A stretch of DNA of 64,000 bases from Rhizobiales bacterium CCH10-E5 (GTDB taxonomy: Bacteria > Pseudomonadota > Alphaproteobacteria > Rhizobiales > Beijerinckiaceae): NCBI GenBank assembly GCA_001556125.1, contig LSIG01000183.1, positions 1-64,000 of the forward strand, written 5' to 3'. Each line of letters opens with the position of its first letter. Position 1 is the first letter of the stretch. Made by a program: the position numbers and the translations under genes. Shown piece by piece: positions 54,108 to 62,852 of this stretch. The notes under the pieces are model-generated. The model made no database searches. It worked only from the letters and a program-made list of their open reading frames with translations, and had not been told where the DNA came from.

Positions 54108-55222
54108 AACCGCAACATCCAGGTGCCCTCGAACGGGATGGGCAGGAAGCGCTCGTGGAACGCCCGTAGCGAGGCGACCGGGTCGATATCGGCGAATGGC
54201 TCCGGATAGATCTGCTTGGCGATGAACTGCAGCGAGATCCAGTCGGTCAGCGAGCGCACCAGCGAATGCTCGACGGTGGAGACATTTCCCGCCCTGACCG
54301 CGGGCAGCGCGTCCCAGCCGGGGCGCGCGAGATAGGGCCGCAAGCTGGCGCGGGCCGTCTCGGGATCGACATCGTAGCCGAGGCGCACCGCGTGGGGCCG
54401 GTTGGCCCAGGACGAGCCGGTGATGAAGATGTGGTCCGGCGGCGCGGCCAAGACCTTCTCGGGTGCGATCGGCACGAAGCCGGCCGGCTGCGCCAGCGCC
54501 GCATTGGCGATGTTGTCGGCGCCGATCGTATCGAGCATGCGGCCCCACATCGTGTTCTTGTAGGTGCTGCCGAACTCGCCGGCGCCGAGCCAGCCGATCT
54601 CGATATAGACCTTGGGCCTGGGCCCCTGGGCCAAGGCAGCCCGACGGCGGATGTCGGCGATCTGCGTCTCGTAGAGCGAGGCCAGTTCCCGCGCCCGCGC
54701 CTCGGCGCCGATCGCCTGCCCGATCGCGATGGTGCTGGCGATGTGCTTCTCGAGGCTCTGCGAATTGTAGTCGGCGACGAGGATGGGAATGCCCGCCGCT
54801 TCGATCGCGGCCGTAACCGCGCTCGCTCCCGTCATCGCCCAGGGCGGCACGATCACGAGGTCGGGCCGCAGCGCGAGCACCTTCTCCGGCACCAGCACCT
54901 CGTTCTCGCCCAGCCCGACATCGGGCAGCGCGGCGAGGCGCGGGATCGCCGCGACGAAGCGCTCATAGGTCTTGGCGCGGTTGACCGCCCATTGATGCTT
55001 GCGGAAGCCGACGACGCGCTCCCAGCCGGCCGCGCCGCCGATCGCGGTGAACTCCTCCAGATAGAAGGCGATCACGACGCGCTCGGCGGGCTTGGTCAGC
55101 TCGACTTTGCGGCCGACGGCATCGGTAATGCTGATCGCCGCCTGCGCGGGCCGGGGCAGGGTGGCGACGAGCGGCAGCGCCAGCACGGCGCGGCGGGTCA
55201 GTTGGGCGGATGGCGCGGACAT
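54104..55222 (-). CDS. Metal-chelate ABC binding protein, paralogue C
   Basis: 372 residues with a Tat-like signal (LTRRAVLALPLVATLP). The body belongs to the periplasmic-binding-protein class of FecB/BtuF: SITDAVGRKVELTKPAERVV, ERVVGFRKHQW, DVGLGENEVLVPEKVLALRPDLVIV, and TMWGRMLDTIG. It is the most diverged of three tandem paralogues and lies nearest the permease. The other two have Sec-type signals. Ligand unknown. Confidence 0.9.
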   Translation of the reverse strand: MSAPSAQLTRRAVLALPLVATLPRPAQAAISITDAVGRKVELTKPAERVVIAFYLEEFTAIGGAAGWERVVGFRKHQWAVNRAKTYERFVAAIPRLAALPDVGLGENEVLVPEKVLALRPDLVIVPPWAMTGASAVTAAIEAAGIPILVADYNSQSLEKHIASTIAIGQAIGAEARARELASLYETQIADIRRRAALAQGPRPKVYIEIGWLGAGEFGSTYKNTMWGRMLDTIGADNIANAALAQPAGFVPIAPEKVLAAPPDHIFITGSSWANRPHAVRLGYDVDPETARASLRPYLARPGWDALPAVRAGNVSTVEHSLVRSLTDWISLQFIAKQIYPEPFADIDPVASLRAFHERFLPIPFEGTWMLRL

Positions 55223-55248
55223 GAGAAGCCTCGTCTCGGTGCTGCGGA

Positions 55249-56358
55249 TCAGGGCTTCAACGGCAGCATCCAGGTGCCGCCATAGGAAACGGGCAAGTAT
55301 TTCGCGTGATAGGCCTTGAAGGACGCCGTCGGATCGACGTCGGCGAAAGCCTCCGGATAGAGCCGCTTGCCGATGTACTGCATCGCCACGAAGTCGAAGA
55401 GCGAGCGGCTCAAGCCATGCTCGATCGCGTTGACATTGCCGGCGCGGGCAGCGGTCAGGTCGGCCCAGCCGGCCCGCGCCGCATAGGGAGCGAGCGAGGC
55501 GCGGGTCTGCTCCTCGCTCATCTCGTAGCCGGTCTTCACCGCCTTGGGCTTGTTCGCCCAGGACGAGCCGGCGATGAAGATCGCATCCGGGTCGGCCGCG
55601 ATGATGGCCTCCGGATTCATCCGCCCCGAGGCGCCGGCCAGCCTGCCGACCGCGATGTTCTCGCTGCCCAGAAGCGTCAGGATCTTGCCCCACATCGTCG
55701 TCGCATAGCTGACGCCGACCGTGTCGGCGCCGTCAGGCCCGACCTCGACATAGGTGCGCGGCTTGCGCGCGACCTTGGCCTTCGCGACGCGGGCGAGCAC
55801 ATCGCGATACTGGCTCTCATAGAAGGTCGCGAGCTCTTCGGCGCGGGCGTCATGGCCCGTGACCTTGCCGAGCGCGTGGGTCGAGGCGAGGTGGCGTGCC
55901 AGGATCTGGGCGTTGTAGTCGATGACCAGAATCGGGATGCCCGCCGCCTCGATCCGCTCCCGCTCGCTGCCGAGCGCGGTGAACATCCAGTCCGCCACCA
56001 GGAAGGCGTCCGGCTTGAGCGCGATCAGCTTTTCCGCGCTGAAGCTGCCATCCTCGATCAGGCCGACATCCGGCATCGCCGCCAGATTGGGGATGACCGC
56101 CGTGTAGCGCTTGAAGATGGACGGCCGCCAGCCTTCCCAGGCCGTGCGCGACATGCCGACGACGCTCTGCCAGCCCGCGACGCCGGCCACCGCTGTGAAC
56201 TCCTCGAAGTTGAAGTTCACCACGAGGCGCTTGGCAGGGAGCTGCACCGTGACCTTGCGGCCGAGCGCGTCGGTGATCTCGGTCGGGGCGGCGGTCGCGG
56301 CGAAGGGGCTGACGAGAAGCGCTGCTGCGACGAGCAGGACCCTGAAGGGCGCGATCAT
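55249..56358 (-). CDS. Metal-chelate ABC binding protein, paralogue B
   Basis: 369 residues. A Sec signal ends near residue 23 (AATAAPTE). Blocks ITDALGRKVTVQLPAKRLVV, FNFEEFTAVAG, DVGLIEDGSFSAEKLIALKP, TMWGKILTLLGSENIA and the C-terminal GTWMLPLKP. It is nearly a duplicate of paralogue A at protein and DNA level over the last 100 codons. It may differ in ligand chelate, giving a broader substrate range through one permease. Confidence 0.91.
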   Translation of the reverse strand: MIAPFRVLLVAAALLVSPFAATAAPTEITDALGRKVTVQLPAKRLVVNFNFEEFTAVAGVAGWQSVVGMSRTAWEGWRPSIFKRYTAVIPNLAAMPDVGLIEDGSFSAEKLIALKPDAFLVADWMFTALGSERERIEAAGIPILVIDYNAQILARHLASTHALGKVTGHDARAEELATFYESQYRDVLARVAKAKVARKPRTYVEVGPDGADTVGVSYATTMWGKILTLLGSENIAVGRLAGASGRMNPEAIIAADPDAIFIAGSSWANKPKAVKTGYEMSEEQTRASLAPYAARAGWADLTAARAGNVNAIEHGLSRSLFDFVAMQYIGKRLYPEAFADVDPTASFKAYHAKYLPVSYGGTWMLPLKP

Positions 56359-56449
56359 GGAAGTCTCCGGGACGCGTGAGGGTGACGAACGAGAGCCAAT
56401 GCGGAACCGCGGCCGGGGGCGCGACTCCGCTGAGCGAGACGTGCCGAGC

Positions 56450-57565
56450 TCAGGGCTTCAGCGGCAGCATCCAGGTGCCGCTGAAGCTGATCGGCAGGTA
56501 TTTCTCGTGATAGGCCTTGAAGGACGCGACCGGATCGACGTCGGCGAAAGCCTCCGGATAGAGCCGCTTGCCGATGTATTGCATCGCCACGAAGTCATAG
56601 AGCGTGCGGGCGAGACCGTGCTCGATGGCGTTGATGTCGCCCGCCTTGATCGCCTTGAGGTCGGCCCAGCCGGGGCGCTGTGCATAGGGAAGCAGACTGG
56701 CGCGGGTTTCACTCTCGGGGATGTCGTAGCCGGTACGCACCGCCTTGGGCCGGTTCACCCAGGAGGACGACGCCATCAGGATCAGGTCAGGGTTCTCGGC
56801 GATCACGGCCTCCGCATTGAGCGGTCCCCAGGGGCCGGGAATCTTGCCGGTGGCGATGTTCTCCGCGCCCAGCGTGGTGATGATCTTGCCCCACATCGTG
56901 TTGTTGTAGGTGTTGCCGATCGTCTCGGCCCCGGCCTGGCCGAGCTCGACATAGACCTTCTTGGTCGGGGCGCCGGCCGCCTTGGCCTTTGCGACGCGGG
57001 CGAGCACGTCCTCGTACCGGCTCTGGTAGAGCGTCGCCAACTCCTCGGCCCGCGCCTCCTGGCCGGTGACCTTGCCGAGCGCCCGGGTCGAGGCGAGGTG
57101 CCGCTCGAGCAGCTGGGCGTTGTAGTCGATGACCACGATCGGGATGCCGGCACCCTCGATCTGGTCCATCTGGGGCTTGGCGGCCTTGTAGCCCCATTCG
57201 GACATCAGCAGCACGTCCGGCTTGAGCCCGATGATCTTCTCGGCGCTGAGGCTGTTGTCCTCGGTGAAGCCGACATCCGGCATGGCGGCCAGATTGGGGA
57301 TCACCGCCTTGTAGCGGTTGAAGATCAGGGGCCGCCAGCCTTCCCAGGGCCCGCGCGAGATGCCGACGACCTTCTGCCAGGACTCGACGCCGCCGACGGC
57401 GGTGAACTCCTCGAAATTGAAGTTCACCACGAGGCGCTTGGCCGGCAGGTCGACCGTGACCTTGCGGCCGAGCGCGTCGGTGATCTCGGTGGGGGCGGCG
57501 AGCGCGGCAAGCGAGGAGGCCAGCAGCGCCGCGCCGGCCAGAACCGATTTGAACGAGAGATGCAT
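56450..57565 (-). CDS. Metal-chelate ABC binding protein, paralogue A
   Basis: 371 residues. A Sec signal ends near residue 23 (LAALAAPTE). It has ITDALGRKVTVDLPAKRLVV, MPDVGFTEDNSLSAEKIIG, TMWGKIITTLGAENIA and the same GTWMLPLKP end as paralogue B. It is the first of the three in transcription order, directly after the PCuAC gene (20 bases). Linkage to copper genes suggests a copper or zinc chelate as ligand, but this is inferred. Confidence 0.91.
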   Translation of the reverse strand: MHLSFKSVLAGAALLASSLAALAAPTEITDALGRKVTVDLPAKRLVVNFNFEEFTAVGGVESWQKVVGISRGPWEGWRPLIFNRYKAVIPNLAAMPDVGFTEDNSLSAEKIIGLKPDVLLMSEWGYKAAKPQMDQIEGAGIPIVVIDYNAQLLERHLASTRALGKVTGQEARAEELATLYQSRYEDVLARVAKAKAAGAPTKKVYVELGQAGAETIGNTYNNTMWGKIITTLGAENIATGKIPGPWGPLNAEAVIAENPDLILMASSSWVNRPKAVRTGYDIPESETRASLLPYAQRPGWADLKAIKAGDINAIEHGLARTLYDFVAMQYIGKRLYPEAFADVDPVASFKAYHEKYLPISFSGTWMLPLKP

Positions 57566-57585
57566 GACGGGTCGCGCTCCGCCGT

Positions 57586-58068
57586 TTAGTGCTTGTGGCC
57601 GGTGTGGCCGGTGTCCCGGGCACCGACGCCCTGGACGGCGAATTCGACCGCGACCGTGCCGGCCTTCTCGAACTGCAGCGTGCCCTTGACGCGCTCGCCC
57701 TCCTTCAGCGGGCGCTTCAGCTCCATGAACATGATGTGGTAGCCGCCGGGCTTCAGCTCGGCCTTCTCGCCGGGCTTGACCTCCAGGCCCTTGTCCAGCG
57801 GCCGCATCGTCATGATGCCGTCCTTCACCGCCATCTCATGGATCTCGACGCGGCCGGCGATCTCGGACGAACCGCCGATCAGGCGGTCGGGCGCGCTGCC
57901 GTTGTTCTGGACGGTGAGATAGCCGCCGGCGACCTTGGCGCCGCCGGGGGTCGCCCGCGTCCACGGATGGTCGATCTTGAGCGAGCCGAGCGTGTAGTCA
58001 TGCGCGAGTGCCACCACGCTGGTGAGCGTCAGCATCGCGGCGGCGAGATAGTGGACAGGCTTGTTCAT
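57586..58068 (-). CDS. Periplasmic copper chaperone PCuAC
   Basis: 160 residues. The signal ends near residue 22 (SVVALAHDY). The copper site matches the family pattern: IHEMAVKDGIMTMRPLD, then GGYHIMFMELKRPLKEG. It carries Cu(I), for example to cytochrome oxidase CuA. The C-terminal tail is His-rich (GHTGHKH). It lies between the CopC-CopD fusion gene and the binding-protein genes. Confidence 0.93.
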   Translation of the reverse strand: MNKPVHYLAAAMLTLTSVVALAHDYTLGSLKIDHPWTRATPGGAKVAGGYLTVQNNGSAPDRLIGGSSEIAGRVEIHEMAVKDGIMTMRPLDKGLEVKPGEKAELKPGGYHIMFMELKRPLKEGERVKGTLQFEKAGTVAVEFAVQGVGARDTGHTGHKH

Positions 58069-58096
58069 CGTGTTTCTCCGTTGGTTGCGGGCAGTT

Positions 58097-59686
58097 CTAA
58101 GGCCGGATCTCGACCGTTTCGGTGAGGCGGATCATCTCGAAGTCCGAGATCAGGATGGCGAGCTCGACGCTCCAGCGGCCGGGGCGCGGCAGGCTGAGAC
58201 CCTCGATCTGCCAGACACCATCGGTGCCGCGAATCGCTGGGCGCTCGATCGCCTCGATGCCGGCGGCCGCGTTGGCGAAGGAGAGCGAGAGCTCCTTCGC
58301 CGGCAGCGGTCCGAATTCGCCGTTCATCAGCACGATCGCGATGGCGACGGGGCCGGCGCGACCCGGCGTCAGGGTGACGTCGGCCATTGCGGTAAGCGTG
58401 TGGATATGGATGGTCGCCGGCTGGGCGGCCGCGATGGCGAGCGCCCGCGGCGGCGGCGTGAAGCGCCAGAGCGCCGCGGTGCCGAAGATCGCAAGCATCA
58501 GGGCGAGTTCGACGGCGACGATGCGCGCCAGAACGCGGCCAGCGGCCAGCCGCCCGGCCTCGACCTGGGATGTCAGCCGCCAGCGGTTGAAGGCGGCAAG
58601 CCCCAGCACGAGCGCGACCAGCCCGAGCTTGGCGAGGAGCACGGCGCCATAATTCGTCTCGATCAGCGCGGCGGGCCGCTCGACCTGCACCACCGCGAGC
58701 ACGAGCCCGCTGCCGAGAAGCATCGCGATGACGGCGGGGATGCGCGAGGAAAAGCGCCGCAGCGTCGCGGCGGCGTCTGGCTTGTTCAGGGCTTTGGCCA
58801 GTGGCAGCAGGGCGCCGGCCCAGAGCGCGACGCCGGCCACGTGCAGGAACACCGCCGGCCGCATCAGCGCCTGCGGGCTGGCGGCGCTGGCATGGCCGCT
58901 CGACGCCAGGGCGAGACCCGCAAGGCCGACGCCCAAGAGGCCGGCGATGCGCCCTGCCAGCCCTGCCGACCGCAGCGCCAGGAACCCGGTCGCCAGCGCG
59001 ACGGCGGCGATCGCGAGCATCGATGCCAGAGTGGTTTCGAGGGCGGCGCGCCAGACGGCTGGCTGGAGGAGCGCGCCTAGATCCGCCCCCAGCGCATCGA
59101 GCCCCTGGGCGCCGAGCGATGTCGGCAACGCGGCCAGGCCTAGCAACAGGGCGACGGAGATGCCGCTCCGCGCCGCGGGCGGAAGCGGACTGACCCAGGC
59201 CGCAAAGGCGGCGCCGCCGCACCCGATGAACAGCCCGAGATAAAGGGCGATGCGGCTGGCCCAGAGCAGGGCCCGCACGGCGACGTCGGCCTGCGTCTCC
59301 GCGATCGGCGCCGTCGCGCTCGGCGCGCCGATCGAGAACAGGACCGAACCGCCGACGGGGTGGCCATCCGCCGAAACCACACGCCAGCTCAGGACATGCG
59401 TGCCCGCCCCGAGCGCCCCGGGCGCGGAGATGACGAGCGTCTGGTCGCGGAGCTGGTAACGATCGAGCGGCCTCGCCTGCCCGTCAGGTCCGATCAGCCG
59501 CAGCGCCAGCGGCGACACCGGCTCGCTAAAGGTCAGCGTCAGTTCGGACGGGGCTGAAGGAAGCACGCTGCCATCCGCCGGGCTCGCGCCGTTCAGTGCC
59601 GCATGCGCGAACGCGCCGCTCGCCGGGGCGAGGGCAGCGGCAAGCAGTCCGATCAGGACGAGGAAGAGACGCAGGCGAGCGGCCAT
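58097..59686 (-). CDS. CopC-CopD fusion, copper resistance/uptake protein
   Basis: 529 residues. After a signal (PASGAFA), the mature CopC part begins HAALNGASPADGSVL, giving the N-terminal His of the Cu(II) site; a second His is in SADGHPVGGSVLFS. From about residue 150 the CopD part follows with eight or so membrane segments (RIALYLGLFIGCGGAAFAAW onward). The C-terminal region returns to a periplasmic beta-rich domain of the YtkA type. Fusions of CopC and CopD are known in alphaproteobacteria and Gram-positives (YcnJ-like). It brings copper across the inner membrane. ATG at 59686. Confidence 0.9.
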   Translation of the reverse strand: MAARLRLFLVLIGLLAAALAPASGAFAHAALNGASPADGSVLPSAPSELTLTFSEPVSPLALRLIGPDGQARPLDRYQLRDQTLVISAPGALGAGTHVLSWRVVSADGHPVGGSVLFSIGAPSATAPIAETQADVAVRALLWASRIALYLGLFIGCGGAAFAAWVSPLPPAARSGISVALLLGLAALPTSLGAQGLDALGADLGALLQPAVWRAALETTLASMLAIAAVALATGFLALRSAGLAGRIAGLLGVGLAGLALASSGHASAASPQALMRPAVFLHVAGVALWAGALLPLAKALNKPDAAATLRRFSSRIPAVIAMLLGSGLVLAVVQVERPAALIETNYGAVLLAKLGLVALVLGLAAFNRWRLTSQVEAGRLAAGRVLARIVAVELALMLAIFGTAALWRFTPPPRALAIAAAQPATIHIHTLTAMADVTLTPGRAGPVAIAIVLMNGEFGPLPAKELSLSFANAAAGIEAIERPAIRGTDGVWQIEGLSLPRPGRWSVELAILISDFEMIRLTETVEIRP

Positions 59687-59733
59687 GACAGTTCCCGGCG
59701 ACCGGGCCCGAGGGCCCGGTCGCGTGGTTCGGT

Positions 59734-60252
59734 TCACTTCTTGGGGGCGAGCTTCAAGCCCGGAGCCGGGAACTTGTAGTCGTCGGAGACCTTGCCGGCG
59801 GCGGGGATCTCGATCCAGCGCTCGACGCCGCCGCCCTCGCATTCCTGCACGACCGGAATGTAAAGCGTCGTGTCGGGCTTGAGGTCGGTCGTCAGGTAAC
59901 CGCGGAAAACGAACTCGTCATAATGCTCGTCGAGCAGCTTGCCGCCGCTCCAGACTACTTCCTTGACGCCTTCGGAGGTCGGCGTGCCGTAGTAGTCATA
60001 GGATTTCGCGTACGCGCCCTTGACGGTCTCCAGCGTCCAGCCGGCCTTCGGCATCGGCTTGATTGCGATCACTCCTTCCGGAATCTGCACGCGGACCTTG
60101 ATGGTGGCGGCACCCTTGCAGCCATGGGGCACGCGCGCCACGGCCTTGTAAGTCGAGCCGACGGGCGCTGTCTGCGTTTCCAGCGTGACATGGGCGATGG
60201 CGGGGCCGGCGATGAGCGCGGCGAGGGTGGCAAGAACTGTGCGGATCGACAT
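59734..60252 (-). CDS. YcnI-like DUF1775 copper-binding protein
   Basis: 172 residues. The signal ends at AIAHV, exposing an N-terminal His in HVTLETQTAPVGST, the copper-binding feature of the YcnI family. The DUF1775 motifs VPHGCKGAATIKVRVQIP and KEVVWSGGKLLD are visible. It lies upstream of the CopC-CopD gene in transcription order, as in ycnI-ycnJ. Confidence 0.92.
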   Translation of the reverse strand: MSIRTVLATLAALIAGPAIAHVTLETQTAPVGSTYKAVARVPHGCKGAATIKVRVQIPEGVIAIKPMPKAGWTLETVKGAYAKSYDYYGTPTSEGVKEVVWSGGKLLDEHYDEFVFRGYLTTDLKPDTTLYIPVVQECEGGGVERWIEIPAAGKVSDDYKFPAPGLKLAPKK

Positions 60253-60340
60253 GGGACTGTCCTGTGGGTGACGAGGCCCCGGAGGGCCGTACGATGGCAG
60301 TGGGAAAGACGAGGCAGCGGCGGGCGGGCGCCGTTGCGGA

Positions 60341-60529
60341 TCAGCCGCGCAGCAGCACGGGCAGGATGTGTGACAACACGATCGCGGCGTTGCCGCCGAG
60401 CCAGAGCCAGGCGACCTTGAGCGCCGGTTCGAGCGGAACGGCGCGATCGACCGTGATCAGCGCGACGGCCGCGATCAGCAGACCCGTCGCGAAACACGCA
60501 CACAGGCGCGTCAGCGGATGGAGGGGCAT
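60341..60529 (-). CDS. Small two-helix membrane protein of the copper operon
   Basis: 62 residues starting at ATG 60529: MPLHPLTRLCACFATG, then LLIAAVALITV and a second hydrophobic segment NAAIVLSHILPVLL. Two predicted membrane helices with a short polar link. No family recognised. Its position between the DUF2946 and YcnI genes suggests a role in copper handling. Confidence 0.55.
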   Translation of the reverse strand: MPLHPLTRLCACFATGLLIAAVALITVDRAVPLEPALKVAWLWLGGNAAIVLSHILPVLLRG

Positions 60530-60650
60530 GGAGGGTGTCCGTGCTGCTCGGCACGGCTGCAGGTCATGATCGCGGGGGATCAGCCTGCGCCGGCCTTGGT
60601 CCGGGGGCATGAAGGCCAGCGGGCATCCTGGCGGATGCGCGCGGGCGAAA

Positions 60651-61049
60651 TCAGGCCACGGACGGCGGCGCGCGCGGATTGGCCGGCGAACGGCCGGCGA
60701 CATAGCCCTGCGGTGCGTCGAGATGGCGCGCGAAGGCCACGAGATCGACGGGGCGGTGGATGACCGGCAGGAAACTCGCGGCCGGCGCGGGCAGGCCGCC
60801 GCCCGTGAGGGCACAGCCGATCACGCAGCAGCTGGTCCGGTCATGCTGGGCTGCGCCCTGGTCGGACGCCGAGGGTGCCGGCATTTCGCCCGGCGCACAG
60901 AGCGCCAGAGCCAGCGACCGGTCGAGGCTCGTGCTCGCGGCATGGGCGCCGGAGGCCAGCCCGGTGAACAACGCCTGCAGCACGAGCAGATAGGCCGCGA
61001 TGATCGCGACCCAACGGCGAGATGCTTCGCTCTGGCGGAATGCGGACAA
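60651..61049 (-). CDS. DUF2946-family protein
   Basis: About 132 residues from a TTG at 61049 (GGAG upstream); GTG at 61079 is an alternative. A hydrophobic segment at residues 11-30 ([20 protein letters not shown]) serves as signal or anchor. The Cys-rich [11 protein letters not shown] segment near the middle is the DUF2946 mark, common in copper loci. It is the first gene of the minus-strand metal operon, divergent from the CobW gene. Confidence 0.7.
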   Translation of the reverse strand: MSAFRQSEASRRWVAIIAAYLLVLQALFTGLASGAHAASTSLDRSLALALCAPGEMPAPSASDQGAAQHDRTSCCVIGCALTGGGLPAPAASFLPVIHRPVDLVAFARHLDAPQGYVAGRSPANPRAPPSVA

Positions 61050-61148
61050 GGACGGGTCTCCCGGCTCGCTTCCTAGCACCGGGGCGGCGTCTGTCAAAGA
61101 GGCGGGGCTGCGGCGGCTTGTCCACCGGGGCCGTTGACAACCGAGTAA

Positions 61149-61163
61149 TGTTATACTGTAACA
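61149..61163. promoter_or_regulatory. Zur-like palindrome in the divergent DUF2946/cobW promoter
   Basis: TGTTATACTGTAACA has one mismatch to perfect symmetry and resembles the known Zur box core GTTATANTATAAC. A TTGACA at 61134-61139 lies 17 bases before TGTAAC (61157-61162), so a repressor would cover the -10 region of the cobW promoter. It could also affect the divergent copper/chelate operon. Confidence 0.6.
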
Positions 61164-61195
61164 AAATTCGACGATCACTCCTGGGACTGCCCGCC

Positions 61196-62422
61196 ATGAC
61201 CGAGGCCCTGTTCATCGACCGCCGCCTGCCCGTGACCGTGCTTTCCGGCTTCCTCGGCGCCGGCAAGACGACCCTGCTGAACCACATTCTCAACAACCGC
61301 GAGGGCAAGCGCGTCGCGGTGATCGTCAACGACATGAGCGAGGTCAATATCGACGCCGACCTGGTGCGCGAGGGCGGGGCAGGGCTGTCGCAGACCGAAG
61401 AGAAGCTCGTCGAGATGAGCAATGGCTGCATCTGCTGCACGCTGCGCGACGATCTGCTGAGCGAGGTGCGCCGGCTCGCGGCCGAGAAGCGCTTCGACTA
61501 CCTGCTGATCGAGGGCACGGGCATCGCCGAGCCCTTGCCGATCGCGGCGACCTTCTCCTTCCGCGACGAGGACGTCCAGTCGCTGGACGATGTCGCGCGG
61601 CTCGACACGATGGTCACCGTCGTCGACGCGCTCAACCTGTTGGCCGATTACGACAGCCGCGACTTTCTGGCCGACCGCGGCGAGACGGCGGGCGAGGGCG
61701 ATGGCCGCACGCTGGTCGATCTCCTGGTCGAGCAGATCGAGTTCGCCGACGTGGTCGTCATCAACAAGATCGGCGAGGCCACGCCCGAGCAGCGCGAGAA
61801 GGTCCGGCAGGTCGTACGCGGATTGAACGGCGATGCCCGGATCGTCGAAGCCGATTTCGGCCGCGTGCCGCTGGCCGCCGTGCTCGACACCAGGCTCTAC
61901 AGCGAGGAACGCTCGCAGGAGCATCCGCTCTGGCACAAGGAACTGTTCGGCTTCAAGGATCACGTCCCGGAGACGGAGGAATACGGCATCCGCTCCTTCG
62001 TCTACCGGGCCCGCCGCCCGTTTCACCCGCGCAAGCTCTACGATCTCCTGGAGCAACGCCTGCCAGGTGTGATCCGCGCCAAGGGCCATTTCTGGCTGGC
62101 GACGCGGCCGCGCTGGGTGGGGGAGTATTCGCTCGCCGGCCGCATCACCCGCACCGAGGGCATGGGCAGCTGGTGGGCGGCGGTGCCCAAGGAGCGCTGG
62201 CCGCGCTCGGAGGAATTCGTCTCGCTGATGCGCAGGCACTGGTCGCCGACCTGGGGCGACCGGCGCCAGGAACTGGTCTTCATCGGCACGCAGGAGATGG
62301 ACGAGGCGGCCATCCGCGCGATGCTCGACGCCTGCCTTACCGGCAGCGCTGCAACCGGCATGACGCAGTCCCTCCTCGCGCTCGAGGATCCCTTCCCGGC
62401 CTGGGACCGGCAGGCCGCGTAA
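61196..62422 (+). CDS. CobW/COG0523-family GTP-dependent metallochaperone
   Basis: 408 residues. Walker [15 protein letters not shown] near residue 17, the metal-binding CICC motif in [12 protein letters not shown] near residue 80, the GTP-specificity NKIGE, and a CobW C-terminal domain. Such GTPases deliver zinc (ZigA/ZagA/ZNG1) or support cobalamin synthesis (CobW). The Zur-like site just upstream supports a zinc role; the B12 riboswitch follows the gene rather than precedes it. ATG at 61196. Confidence 0.92.
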   Translation: MTEALFIDRRLPVTVLSGFLGAGKTTLLNHILNNREGKRVAVIVNDMSEVNIDADLVREGGAGLSQTEEKLVEMSNGCICCTLRDDLLSEVRRLAAEKRFDYLLIEGTGIAEPLPIAATFSFRDEDVQSLDDVARLDTMVTVVDALNLLADYDSRDFLADRGETAGEGDGRTLVDLLVEQIEFADVVVINKIGEATPEQREKVRQVVRGLNGDARIVEADFGRVPLAAVLDTRLYSEERSQEHPLWHKELFGFKDHVPETEEYGIRSFVYRARRPFHPRKLYDLLEQRLPGVIRAKGHFWLATRPRWVGEYSLAGRITRTEGMGSWWAAVPKERWPRSEEFVSLMRRHWSPTWGDRRQELVFIGTQEMDEAAIRAMLDACLTGSAATGMTQSLLALEDPFPAWDRQAA

Positions 62423-62521
62423 GCCATGCGCGATCTCGAAAAGACCGGGCGCCGCGCCGCGCCCGCGACCGCCTGCGACATTCTGTCTTGCGGCGCAGCA
62501 TCCGGCATGCTCTTTTCGCCG

Positions 62522-62690
62522 CGTCGGTTCCCGAGAGGGATCAAAAGGGAATCCGGTGCGCGTCCGTCAGGGCGCAAATCCGGAGCTGCCCCCGCAACTG
62601 TCAGCGGCGAGCGACGTTCGATCATGCCACTGGGTTCGCCCGGGAAGGCCGGACGCAGCATCGACCCGCGAGCCAGGAGACCTGCCGACG
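62522..62690 (+). promoter_or_regulatory. Cobalamin (adenosylcobalamin) riboswitch
   Basis: The P1 stem is CGTCGG (62522) with CCGACG (62685). The conserved core runs AAAAGGGAATCCGGTG (62543 on), GAGCTGCCCCCGCAACTGT (62583 on), GCCACTGGG, GGGAAGGC, and the B12 box AGCCAGGAGACCTGCC at 62671-62686. It lies in the 408-base gap after the CobW gene and controls the methyltransferase and NikA-like binding protein. Hairpins around GGGGTGCCCC with the ribosome-binding sequence GGAAGGAG at 62722 form the likely expression platform. Confidence 0.93.
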
Positions 62691-62735
62691 TCGTGAAGCC
62701 AATCGACCGGGCGGGGTGCCCCGGAAGGAGCTCTG

Positions 62736-62852
62736 ATGACGGTCGCTCTCCCGCGCGGGCTTGTCGCGCGTCCGGAACGCAACGGCGCCACAGCACCGAC
62801 CGCTCCCCGCTCGCGGGAGCCCGGTGACGGATGCTGCAGGAATCAACCCTAG
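62736..62852 (+). CDS. Possible 38-codon leader ORF after the riboswitch
   Basis: ATG at 62736 has a strong GGAAGGAG 6 bases upstream. The ORF (38 codons, Arg/Pro-rich, ending CCRNQP) overlaps the methyltransferase start by about 20 bases, in another frame. CTCCCGCG (62748) can pair with CGCGGGAG (62812) within it. It may be a translated leader that couples the riboswitch to the methyltransferase gene. No homologue is known to me. Confidence 0.3.
   Translation: MTVALPRGLVARPERNGATAPTAPRSREPGDGCCRNQP

Noticed and set aside
61134..61157. TTGACA with TATACT as promoter of the CobW gene
   Set aside because: The spacing is only 12 bases; TGTAAC at 17 bases is a better -10 partner, so TATACT was treated as part of the Zur-like palindrome.
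62426..62827. Open frame across the riboswitch region
   Set aside because: It covers the conserved riboswitch core and is Arg/Pro-rich without similarity; the RNA element explains the sequence.
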